DNA of 33,668 bases from Streptomyces sp. H27-H5. Lineage in GTDB: Bacteria; Actinomycetota; Actinomycetes; Streptomycetales; Streptomycetaceae. The DNA lies in the NCBI RefSeq assembly GCF_026627505.1, contig NZ_JAPNLK010000086.1, forward strand, positions 1-33,668. Reading direction: 5' to 3'. Positions 28,140 to 33,668 of this stretch are shown piece after piece. Numbering within the stretch: position 1 is the stretch's first letter; every line of letters begins with the position of its first letter. Both the position numbers and the translations under genes were made by a program. Below the pieces are notes generated by a model, which was given only the letters and a program-made list of their open reading frames with translations, did not search any database and was not told where the DNA came from.

Positions 28140-28868
28140 ATGGACCGCAGCACCCTGCCCCGCCACGCCCGCGCGCACGCGCCCGGGTGGGCCCACCCCT
28201 ACGCCGTCGGCCCGCTCTCGCCGGTGCTCTACGCCGACGGCGGCGAGGGCGATGACGACGGCGCCGAGGACGAGGACGAGGAAGGCAGGGGCGACGACCA
28301 GGGCGAGGGCGGCGACGGCCAGGACGGCGACGACGACGCGGACCCGGCCGGCGCCGACGAGCTCGGCGACAAGGGCAAGCGGGCGCTGGCCTCCATGAAG
28401 GGGAAATGGCGGGCGGAGCGGGACCGGGCCAGGCAGCTGGAGCAGCGCCTGGCCGAGAAGGACGGCGCCGACGAGGCCGAGACGATCCGCCGCAGGGCCG
28501 AGCAGGAAGCCGTCACGAAGGCCAACGCTCGCATCATCCGGTCCGAGGTGAAGGCGGCCGCAAAGGGTGTCCTCGCCGACCCGGCCGACGCGTACAAGTT
28601 CCTCGACCTCGGACAGTTCGAGGTCGACGAGGACGGCAACCTCGACGAGGACGAGGTCGCCGATGCGATTCAGGAACTGATCAAGTCCAAGCCCTACCTG
28701 GCAGCCGCAAAGGCCACTCGGTTCCAGGGCACTGGCGACGGCGGAGCGGCGCGCAAGGCGTCCCGGCCGAAGCAGCTCACCCGAGCAGACCTCAAAACCA
28801 TGTCCGCCGAGGACATCGACCGCGCCAGTGTTGACGGCCGGCTCGATGACCTCATGGGCGGCAAGTAG
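28140..28868 (+). CDS. Scaffolding protein, acidic
   Basis: ATG 28140 follows GGGAGT (28130-28135). 242 residues. After about 30 residues comes a very acidic, Gly-rich stretch (36-75), then a long charged helix (80-145, KGKWRAERDRARQLEQRLAEK) that predicts a coiled coil. Residues 163-172 (DEDGNLDEDE) look like a calcium-binding EF-loop and could regulate assembly, a feature also seen in other phage scaffold proteins of this type. The C-terminus is basic (ARKASRPKQL), as expected for capsid binding. Directly upstream of the major capsid gene. Confidence 0.85.
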   Translation: MDRSTLPRHARAHAPGWAHPYAVGPLSPVLYADGGEGDDDGAEDEDEEGRGDDQGEGGDGQDGDDDADPAGADELGDKGKRALASMKGKWRAERDRARQLEQRLAEKDGADEAETIRRRAEQEAVTKANARIIRSEVKAAAKGVLADPADAYKFLDLGQFEVDEDGNLDEDEVADAIQELIKSKPYLAAAKATRFQGTGDGGAARKASRPKQLTRADLKTMSAEDIDRASVDGRLDDLMGGK

Positions 28869-28882
28869 GCCAGGAGGCCACC

Positions 28883-29746
28883 ATGACCGTTCGTAACTTC
28901 GTCCCCGAGATCTGGAGCAGCAGGCTCCTTGTCGGCACCCGCAAGGCCCTCGTCTACGCGGCCCCCAACGTCGTCAACCGCGACTACGAGGGGGAGATCA
29001 GCGAGGCGGGCGACACCGTCCGCATCACCTCCGTGTCCCGCCCGGCGGTCGGCACCTACGTCCCCGGCTCCACCGTCATCACGCCGGAGAAGTTGCAGAC
29101 GGGCCAGCGCACCCTCGTCGTCGACCAGGCGAAGTACTGGGCGTTCATGGTCGACGACGTCGACAAGCGGCAGGCCAAGTCCACGCTGATGCCGCAGGCC
29201 ATGAGTGAGGCCGCCTACGGGCTGGCCGACGTCATGGACCAGTACGTGGCCGGCCTGTACACGCAGATCGCCGCGTCCAACTTCCTGAACGTGGTCGGCT
29301 CTCCGATCGACACGTACACCGCGCCCACGGACGTGTACGACAAGGTCCTCGTCCCGCTGCGGACCAAGCTCACCAAGGCCAACGTGCCCACCCTGGGGCG
29401 GTACGTCATCCTCCCGCCCGAGGCCTACGGCTCCCTGCTCCTGGACTCCCGGTTCATCAAGTCGCAGGAGGCCGGCACCGACGCGGGTCTGCGTAACGGC
29501 CTGGTCGGCCGGGCCGCCGGCTTCGACATCTACGAGTCGAACAACTGCCCTGTCCCGACCGGTGACACCACCGTCGTGCAGGCCGGTGTGAAGGAGGCCA
29601 TCACGTTCGCCGAGCAGCTCAACAAGACGGAGGCGTACCGCCCCGAGTCCTCGTTCTCGGACGCCGTCAAGGGCCTGGCCCTGTACGGCGCGAAGGTCAT
29701 CCGCCCGGACCACCTGGCCGCCGCGTTCATCAACCCCGCCGCCTGA
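28883..29746 (+). CDS. Major capsid protein
   Basis: ATG 28883 follows CCAGGAGG (28869-28876). 287 residues. The sequence opens FVPEIWSSRLLVGTRKALVYAAPNVVNRDYEGEI, a P22-coat/HK97-fold family start that I recognise from other actinophages. Other landmarks are an ITSVSRPAVGTYVPGS strand region, DQAKYWAFMVDDVDKRQ, an A-domain-like LGRYVILPPEAYGSLLLDS, and a C-terminal ALYGAKVIRPDHLAAAFI. No protease gene is nearby, consistent with a capsid assembled on a separate scaffold. Confidence 0.9.
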   Translation: MTVRNFVPEIWSSRLLVGTRKALVYAAPNVVNRDYEGEISEAGDTVRITSVSRPAVGTYVPGSTVITPEKLQTGQRTLVVDQAKYWAFMVDDVDKRQAKSTLMPQAMSEAAYGLADVMDQYVAGLYTQIAASNFLNVVGSPIDTYTAPTDVYDKVLVPLRTKLTKANVPTLGRYVILPPEAYGSLLLDSRFIKSQEAGTDAGLRNGLVGRAAGFDIYESNNCPVPTGDTTVVQAGVKEAITFAEQLNKTEAYRPESSFSDAVKGLALYGAKVIRPDHLAAAFINPAA

Positions 29747-29760
29747 TCGGAGCCTGACCC

Positions 29761-30129
29761 ATGGCCACCACCCTGATCCCGTACTCCAACCTGGTGCCGA
29801 ACGGGAACCTCGCCCAGCCCGCGGGCACGACCACCGTCGTCGCCCCGACCAACAACATGAAGGTCGCCGACGCCTTCGCCGAGCTCACCGTCCTGCGCGT
29901 GGTGAACACCGGTGTGCAGCAGGTCATCAAGGTCAAGGCCGGCAGCGGCCCGCAGGCCATCGCCGCCGGGCAGGGCGACCTGTCCGTCACCGTCGCCGCG
30001 ACGACCGGTGTGCAACTCATCGGCCCGTTCGAGTCCGGCCGCTTCATCCAGGCGGACGGCTCGCTCCTCATCGAGGCCGCGACCGTGGACGCCACGATCA
30101 CGGCGTTCAAGATCCCGAGGAACACCTGA
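29761..30129 (+). CDS. Small head protein, possible decoration protein (122 aa)
   Basis: ATG 29761, 14 bases after the capsid stop, with GGAGCC as ribosome site. The protein is beta-rich, with alternating hydrophobics and Thr/Gly (TTTVVAPTNNMKVADAFAELTVLRVVNTG, VTVAATTGVQLIGPFESGRFIQ). No enzyme motif is present. Location just after the capsid and such a fold suit a capsid decoration protein, but a structural spacer role is also possible; this is inference. Confidence 0.65.
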   Translation: MATTLIPYSNLVPNGNLAQPAGTTTVVAPTNNMKVADAFAELTVLRVVNTGVQQVIKVKAGSGPQAIAAGQGDLSVTVAATTGVQLIGPFESGRFIQADGSLLIEAATVDATITAFKIPRNT

Positions 30130-30452
30130 TGGTCGAGACGATTCACGTGCGCGGCGAGGGCGGGGCCGTCATCGCGATGGACCTGCCCCTGCCCGAGGCC
30201 ATCGCCGAGCGGTACGCGAGCGGACTCCTGGTCCGCGTCAACGCCGACGGCTCCCCGCACACGCCCACACGGGAACCGGCCGACGTCGACCCGGGCCCGG
30301 GCACCGGCGACGGGACGGCACCCGACCCGAGCCGGCCCGCCGTCAACGCGCCCAAGGCCGACTGGATCGCCCACGTGGTCCGCCGCGGACTCCTGTCGGC
30401 GGACGACGCGGCGAACTACACCAAGGCCGACCTGATCGACCTGGCCAGCTAG
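30129..30452 (+). CDS. Small head protein with a C-terminal helix-extended-helix-like segment (107 aa)
   Basis: ATG 30129 overlaps the last base of the previous stop codon. The first half is beta-rich (VRGEGGAVIAMDLPLPEAIAERYASGLLVRV); a Pro/Asp/Gly linker (PTREPADVDPGPGTGDGTAPDP) joins a C-terminal segment ADWIAHVVRRGLLSADDAANYTKADLIDL that looks like a HeH/LEM-like fold often placed at the end of head-joining proteins. Probably a small head or connector-associated protein. Confidence 0.65.
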   Translation: MVETIHVRGEGGAVIAMDLPLPEAIAERYASGLLVRVNADGSPHTPTREPADVDPGPGTGDGTAPDPSRPAVNAPKADWIAHVVRRGLLSADDAANYTKADLIDLAS

Positions 30453-30472
30453 CCGACCCGGGAGGCGACGCC

Positions 30473-31069
30473 GTGGCACTGTCCCCCCTGGCGACCGTCG
30501 AGGATCTGTCCGCGCGCGGCCTGGTCCTCGACGTCGCCGAAACCCCGATCGTCGAGGTGTATCTGGACGTCGCCTCGACCGCGGTACGCGAGGCGGCCGG
30601 GGCGCCCATCTCGGCGACGACGTCAACCATCGTTCTCGAGGGCGAGCAGGACAGCCGGCTGCGACTGCCGGGCCTGCCCGTCACCGCCGTCGCCGCCGTC
30701 GCCTTGGACGGCGTCGCGGTGACGGACTGGCGGCTGCGCTCACAAGCCCTGTGGCGGGCCGCCGGATGGACCGGTCCGGACGGCCCGTCCGAGGTGGAGG
30801 TGACCTACACCCACGGCCTGCCCACCGTGCCCGCCGACATCGTCGACCTGGTCTGCCGTATGGCCGCGGCGGCCCTGGTCACCTTCCGCTCGCAGGACGA
30901 CGGGACCGGACTGGCCGCCGACAAGATCGTCACCTCCGAGCGGCTCGGGGACTGGGCCGTCACCTACGCCGCCGACGGCCGGCTCACGGAGATGGAACTC
31001 CCCCAGCACTGGCGCGAGCGCCTGGCCGCGCGCTTCGGAGGCGGCATCGACCTGGCGAGGTCGCGGTGA
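30473..31069 (+). CDS. Head-tail connector (gp15/gp6-like adaptor)
   Basis: GTG 30473 follows GGGAGGC (30460-30466). 198 residues, beginning LSPLATVEDLSARGL, a typical start of adaptor proteins that sit under the portal (ATVEDL...). Further landmarks are the strand-rich middle VVLEGEQDSRLRLPGLPVTAVAAVALDG-type segment, the VEVTYTHGLPTVPADIVDLVCRMAAAAL helix and EMELPQHWRERLAARFGG at the end. This order of motifs matches adaptor proteins of SPP1/HK97-like phages. It overlaps the next start by 4 bases. Confidence 0.8.
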   Translation: MALSPLATVEDLSARGLVLDVAETPIVEVYLDVASTAVREAAGAPISATTSTIVLEGEQDSRLRLPGLPVTAVAAVALDGVAVTDWRLRSQALWRAAGWTGPDGPSEVEVTYTHGLPTVPADIVDLVCRMAAAALVTFRSQDDGTGLAADKIVTSERLGDWAVTYAADGRLTEMELPQHWRERLAARFGGGIDLARSR

Positions 31070-31413
31070 TCGGCCCCGGCCGGCACCTGAACCGCCGCCT
31101 GAACGTGTGGCGTCCGGCCACCACCGGCGACGGCGCCGGCGGCCAGGAAACCGTCCTCGCCCTGCAGGGCACCGTCCGCGCCAAGGTCGACCTGCCCTCG
31201 AACGCGGACCGGATGCTCGCCGCCCAGGCGGGCAGCCCGCACGACCACACCGTGTATCTCGACCCGCGCGCCGACGTGCGCCGCGGCGACGAGCTGCGCG
31301 GCACCGACCAGCTCGGCCACGACCAGGTGTTCCGGGTCCTGGCCGTGGTCGCCCCCTCCACCCCCGTCTACCGCCGGGCAGCCTGCGAGCTGATCCAGCG
31401 GGAAGGAGCCTGA
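31066..31413 (+). CDS. Head closure / stopper-like protein (115 aa)
   Basis: GTG 31066 overlaps the adaptor stop (GTGA). It is a small beta-barrel-like protein with RRLNVWRPATTGDGAGGQETV near the start, LVAKVDLPSN-type strands, and DHTVYLDPRADVRRGDELRG, the phrase RxGDxL being typical of phage stopper proteins. A tail FRVLAVVAPSTPVYRRAACELI ends the fold. Order after the adaptor and before tail completion genes agrees with SPP1 gp16-type proteins. Confidence 0.75.
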   Translation: MIGPGRHLNRRLNVWRPATTGDGAGGQETVLALQGTVRAKVDLPSNADRMLAAQAGSPHDHTVYLDPRADVRRGDELRGTDQLGHDQVFRVLAVVAPSTPVYRRAACELIQREGA

Positions 31414-31415
31414 CC

Positions 31416-31751
31416 GTGGCCGCTCTCGCGCTCACCGTGGTGCCCGTCGCCACCGGACTCACCCTCGACACCAGCGCCGTCACCGCGACCGCCCTCGGCG
31501 ACACCGCGCCGTGCGGCAGCAACCGATTCCTGTACGTCTTCAACGGCGACGCCTCGTCCAAGACCGTGACCGTCAACACCCCGGGCACCGTGTCCGGGGT
31601 CGCGATCGCCAACGTCGCCGTCACCGTCGCCGCCGGCAAGACCGCCGCCATCCCCCTGACCAACATCTTTCGGGGCGCCGACGGCCGGGCCTCGATCACC
31701 TACGACTCGGTCACCGCCGTCAAGGTCGCCTGCTTCGAGCTCGGCACCTGA
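31416..31751 (+). CDS. Small structural-module protein (111 aa)
   Basis: GTG 31416 follows GGAAGGAG (31401-31408). It is beta-rich, with ALALTVVPVATGLTLDTS, FLYVFNGDASSKTVTVNTP and a VAVTVAAGKTAAIPLTNIF segment, an immunoglobulin-like pattern. No catalytic or metal motif. Two Cys (33 and 106) are far apart. Similar small proteins occur between the stopper and the tail completion protein in actinophages. I assign no definite role. Confidence 0.65.
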   Translation: MAALALTVVPVATGLTLDTSAVTATALGDTAPCGSNRFLYVFNGDASSKTVTVNTPGTVSGVAIANVAVTVAAGKTAAIPLTNIFRGADGRASITYDSVTAVKVACFELGT

Positions 31752-31906
31752 TGGCCGACCAGCCCCCGCCCCTGCCCACCGAGCCGGCCGACTGCAGACG
31801 CCGCGCCGAGGAAGACGGCCCCAGCGGCGAGCGCCTGGTGTGGGCGCTCCTCGCCGTGGCCGGCGAACTCGCCGACCTGCGCCGGCTCCTGGCCAAGAGG
31901 AGATAG
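31751..31906 (+). CDS. Very small hypothetical protein (51 aa)
   Basis: ATG 31751 overlaps the previous TGA. The Pro-rich start (MADQPPPLPTEPADCRRR) leads to a helix RLVWALLAVAGELADLRRLLAKRR. The arrangement TGATG and the AAGAGGAG near its 3' end, which serves the next gene, fit a real short gene. No family is recognised. Confidence 0.55.
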   Translation: MADQPPPLPTEPADCRRRAEEDGPSGERLVWALLAVAGELADLRRLLAKRR

Positions 31907-31908
31907 CC

Positions 31909-32277
31909 GTGGCCGTCACCGTCCGAGTCGTGGGCCTGGAGCGTCTCGCGCAGCGCCTCGACGAGCTGCCCGAGGAGATCAAGCAGGCGCTGGTCCGCGC
32001 GGTGAAGGAGAGCGCCGAGTCCGTCAAGAAGGACGTACAGAGCACTGTCCGCCTCGACACCGGCAACCTCCGCGAGAAGGTCGACATCACGTACAAGGAC
32101 GGCGGCTTGACCGCGGTGATCGGATGGAACGACGCCGACACCGCCCGGTACGCCGTGGTCCATGAGTTCGGCAACCGCCGCATCTCCGCACGGCCGGCTC
32201 TCGGGCCCGCGCTGGAGATCGAGCGGACACGGATCGAGGCGCGGATCCGTGACGAGGTGCGGCGGGCCGTCCGGTGA
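31909..32277 (+). CDS. HK97 gp10-like tail completion protein (122 aa)
   Basis: GTG 31909 follows AAGAGGAG (31895-31902). The N-terminal AVTVRVVGLERLAQRLDELPEEI and helix VRAVKESAESVKKDVQSTV, then RLDTGNLREKVDITYKDGG, VIGWNDADTARYAVVHEFGNRRISARPALGPALE are the pattern of HK97 gp10 family proteins: a D-T-G-x-L-R step followed by Y-A-x-x-x-E-F-G. It caps the tail during head-tail joining. The order (stopper, gp10-like, tail terminator) is standard. Confidence 0.9.
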   Translation: MAVTVRVVGLERLAQRLDELPEEIKQALVRAVKESAESVKKDVQSTVRLDTGNLREKVDITYKDGGLTAVIGWNDADTARYAVVHEFGNRRISARPALGPALEIERTRIEARIRDEVRRAVR

Positions 32278-32693
32278 CCGAGGCGCCCACCGGCCTGGGG
32301 CCCGTGCAGGCGGCCCTGTACGGGCGCCTGACCGGTGATACAGCCGCGCTCGGGACCCTGATCACCGGCGTGTTCGACTACGTTCCCGAGGCCGTCGCCT
32401 TCGACTATGTCGTGATCGGCGAGGCCACCGAGATCCCCGACAACCGACACGGCGGCTTCGGCCGCCAGACCACGATCACCCTTCACGTCTGGTCCCGGTA
32501 CCGCGGGCACTCGCGCGGCCAGCGCATCGCCGCCCGGATCACCGAGCTGCTCGACCACCAGCCGCTCACCGTCGCGGGCCTGCACCACGTGAGCACGCGG
32601 TTTGAGTTCTCTCAGACCCTCACCGACCCGGAACCCCCCGGGGACATCCGCCACATCGTGCTGCGCTTCCGCGTCATCACCGAACAGGAGTAG
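32274..32693 (+). CDS. Tail terminator protein (DUF3168-like)
   Basis: GTG 32274 overlaps the previous stop (GTGA). 139 residues with the family plan: PVQAALYGRLTGD start, VFDYVPEAVAFDYVVIGE, then TTITLHVWSRYRG and a C-terminal IRHIVLRFRVITEQ strand. DUF3168 proteins are ring-forming terminators at the head-proximal end of the tail tube. Position just before the major tail protein is as expected. Confidence 0.88.
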   Translation: MTEAPTGLGPVQAALYGRLTGDTAALGTLITGVFDYVPEAVAFDYVVIGEATEIPDNRHGGFGRQTTITLHVWSRYRGHSRGQRIAARITELLDHQPLTVAGLHHVSTRFEFSQTLTDPEPPGDIRHIVLRFRVITEQE

Positions 32694-32695
32694 CC

Positions 32696-33109
32696 ATGTC
32701 TGGAATCAACGGATTCGGCACCGCGTTCCAGCGCGGCGACGGCGCCGGCCCCGAGGTCTTCACCTCCATCGCCGACACCACCAACATCAGCGGCCCCGGC
32801 CTGTCCCGGGAAACCATCGACGTCACCAGCCACAGCAGCCCGGATGCCTGGATGGAGTTCATCGGCGGCCTCAAGGACGGCGGCGAGGTGTCCCTCGACG
32901 TGAACTACGCCCCCGCCATGCACGACGTCCTCATCGGCGACTTCGACGACGTCGACCCGCGCAACTACCGCGTCGTCTTCCCCGACCCGGACACCACGAC
33001 CTGGAGCTTCAAGGCCGTCATGACCGGCTTCGAAAGCGAAGCCCCGTATGACGACAAGCTCGCCGCGTCCTTGACGTTCAAGGTGTCCGGCAAGCCGACC
33101 ATCTCCTGA
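32696..33109 (+). CDS. Major tail (tube) protein
   Basis: ATG 32696, two bases after the terminator-gene stop, with CAGGAG (32686-32691). 137 residues. GINGFGTAFQRGDGAGPEVFTSIADTTNISGPGLSRETIDVTSHSS is the typical opening of a phage tail tube protein, with an SPDAWMEFIGGLKDGGEVSLDVNY middle (GGLKDGGEV is the best marker) and an FKAVMTGFESEAPYDDKLAASLTFKVSG end. The length is small but normal for tube subunits. It precedes the tail assembly chaperone. Confidence 0.92.
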   Translation: MSGINGFGTAFQRGDGAGPEVFTSIADTTNISGPGLSRETIDVTSHSSPDAWMEFIGGLKDGGEVSLDVNYAPAMHDVLIGDFDDVDPRNYRVVFPDPDTTTWSFKAVMTGFESEAPYDDKLAASLTFKVSGKPTIS

Positions 33110-33145
33110 CCCCACCCCTGAGACACCCGAGAGAGAGGCGCGGCC

Positions 33146-33547
33146 GTGGCCCTGCTGACACGAGCACAGATCGACGCTGCGGACGACCGGACGTGGGAGG
33201 ACATCCCGGTCCCCGAGTGGAAAGGCGAGGTTCGGATCCTGGGCCTGTCCGGCACCGAACGGGATGCCTACGAGGCGTCCATGGTCCGCATGGGCTCACA
33301 GGGCAACGTGCAGAGCGTGAACCTCTTGGACAGCTCGGCGCGGCTCCTCGCCAAGTGCCTGGTCGACGAGGACTTCCAGCGCCTGTACACCGACAAGGAA
33401 GTGAAGGCCCTCGGCCTGAAGAACGGCGCAGTGATCAAGGTGTTGTACAAGCACGCGCAGCGGCTGTCCGGCCTGGGCAAGAAGGCGACCGAGGACGCGG
33501 CGGGAAACTCCGAGCCCGCCCAGAGCGGGTCTTCTACTTCCGACTAG
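33146..33547 (+). CDS. Tail assembly chaperone (gpG-like), followed by a frameshift extension
   Basis: GTG 33146 follows GAGAGAGG (33131-33138). The 133-residue product begins LLTRAQIDAADDRTWEDIPVPEWKGEVRILGLSGTERDAYE, the usual opening of actinophage tail assembly chaperones, and has helical VSLAKCLVDEDFQRLYTDKEVKALG-type segments, ending in a Ser/Thr tail. The G-type protein folds the tape measure on the tail tube. Near its end lies a canonical slippery site (33502-33508) for a -1 shift into a longer G-T form. The tail gene stops at 33545-33547 in a CTAG where foreign-looking DNA begins. Confidence 0.87.
   Translation: MALLTRAQIDAADDRTWEDIPVPEWKGEVRILGLSGTERDAYEASMVRMGSQGNVQSVNLLDSSARLLAKCLVDEDFQRLYTDKEVKALGLKNGAVIKVLYKHAQRLSGLGKKATEDAAGNSEPAQSGSSTSD
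33502..33508 (+). other. Canonical -1 slippery heptamer GGGAAAC
   Basis: In the chaperone frame the bases read G-GGA-AAC (X-XXY-YYZ). After a -1 slip the new frame reads GGG-AAA and then LRARPERVFYFRL, where FYFRL is the motif that opens the T extension of actinophage tail chaperones. The zero frame runs on to a stop at 33547 (13 codons later). Confidence 0.85.
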
Positions 33548-33627
33548 TGCTGCACCGCGAAAGTTCGTGGAGGGGGGTTGGGCCGGTCAGGCCGGGCTGC
33601 CGAGGTAGAGGGTGCCGGCGCAGGTAA
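33505..33627 (+). pseudogene. Truncated T extension of the tail assembly chaperone, broken by an apparent insertion
   Basis: The -1 frame keeps the family's FYFRL (33526-33540 region) but then reads VLHRESSWRGVGPVRPGCRG to a stop at 33625-33627, a Gly/Arg-rich stretch without any resemblance to the usual 100-residue helical T domain. The change occurs at about 33544, at a CTAG. It looks like an extension cut by DNA of other origin. If the insertion is real, the G-T protein is lost and normal tail assembly is unlikely. Confidence 0.65.
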
Positions 33628-33668
33628 GGCAGTCCTCGGGACTGCCGATGGGGAGGCCGGTGGGGAGG
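33548..33668. mobile_element. Probable insertion-sequence end (partial, cut by window edge)
   Basis: Sequence character changes abruptly after CTAG (33544-33547), inside the tail chaperone extension. A 39-base gap without gene (33548-33586) is followed by the end of a leftward frame, as at the end of an IS with a short terminal region. CTAG is a preferred target of some IS5-group elements (established for that family). I could not see terminal repeats, because the other end is outside the window. Confidence 0.5.
33587..33668 (-). CDS. C-terminal fragment of a leftward protein, possible transposase
   Basis: From the right window edge, the minus strand reads LPTGLPIGSPEDCLTCAGTL and then YLGSPA to a TGA at 33587-33589. 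The fragment has a CxxC pair. It could be the end of a transposase gene of the inserted element; only 26 residues are visible, so the family is unknown. Its frame and the terminal gap agree with an IS-borne gene read toward the junction. Confidence 0.45.
   Translation of the reverse strand, partial: LPTGLPIGSPEDCLTCAGTLYLGSPA

Noticed and set aside
33193..33627. Independent gene in the -1 frame of the tail chaperone
   Set aside because: Its upstream part is a shadow of the chaperone; only the part after the slippery site is meaningful, as the truncated T extension.

Overview
This window is DNA of a temperate siphovirus of a high-GC actinomycete, most likely Streptomyces. The reasons are the very high GC, the many GTG starts with 4-bp ATGA/GTGA overlaps, the DUF5753/DUF6879 and DUF6907-like families, and an attachment core that matches the 3' half of an actinobacterial tRNA-Trp gene. 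All functional names come from reading motifs and gene order; no database search was run.

Layout. (1) Positions 1-4929, + strand: the end of a tail gene, a small structural gene, an amidase endolysin, a cluster of small membrane proteins (holin candidates), and a tail fibre with a collagen-like stalk and an SGNH hydrolase head, closed by a strong terminator. (2) 4936-7704: an accessory segment. On the minus strand it holds a DUF5753 helix-turn-helix regulator, a DUF6879 protein and a small partner; divergently it holds three small, partly Cys-rich proteins. (3) 7628-7954: a phage attachment site, with a tRNA-Trp-like core flanked on both sides by paired 9-bp direct repeats. The tyrosine integrase follows (8013-9602, minus). 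(4) 9677-11606: two coiled-coil XRE-type repressors and a divergent control region. (5) 11607-22653, + strand: an excisionase-like protein, small genes, a large PrimPol/helicase protein, an iteron-rich gene-free stretch that looks like a replication origin, an SF2 helicase, a RuvC-like resolvase, and many small overlapping genes, some resembling conjugative-element genes. (6) 22650-33547, + strand: a promoter/hairpin/terminator leader, HNH nuclease, possible cos region, TerS, TerL, portal, MuF-like protein, scaffold, capsid, connectors, tail completion, tail terminator, tail tube and the tail assembly chaperone with a canonical -1 slippery site. (7) 33548-33668: the chaperone extension is cut off by foreign-looking DNA, probably the end of an insertion sequence.

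How the parts work together. Repressors near 10-11 kb would hold lysogeny. The divergent promoter would start the excisionase and replication genes. The PrimPol, origin repeats, helicase and resolvase would form a self-contained replication unit. The late genes start at the terminase end and run through the head and tail genes. The distal tail genes (tape measure and others) are missing between the right and left edges, and resume at position 1.

Most notable points. Head, tail, attP-type and cos-type junctions are all continuous inside one window. That fits a circular element, a tandem prophage or a circularised assembly better than a single integrated prophage. The iteron array at 15878-16207 and the apparent insertion into the tail chaperone are the two other strongest observations.
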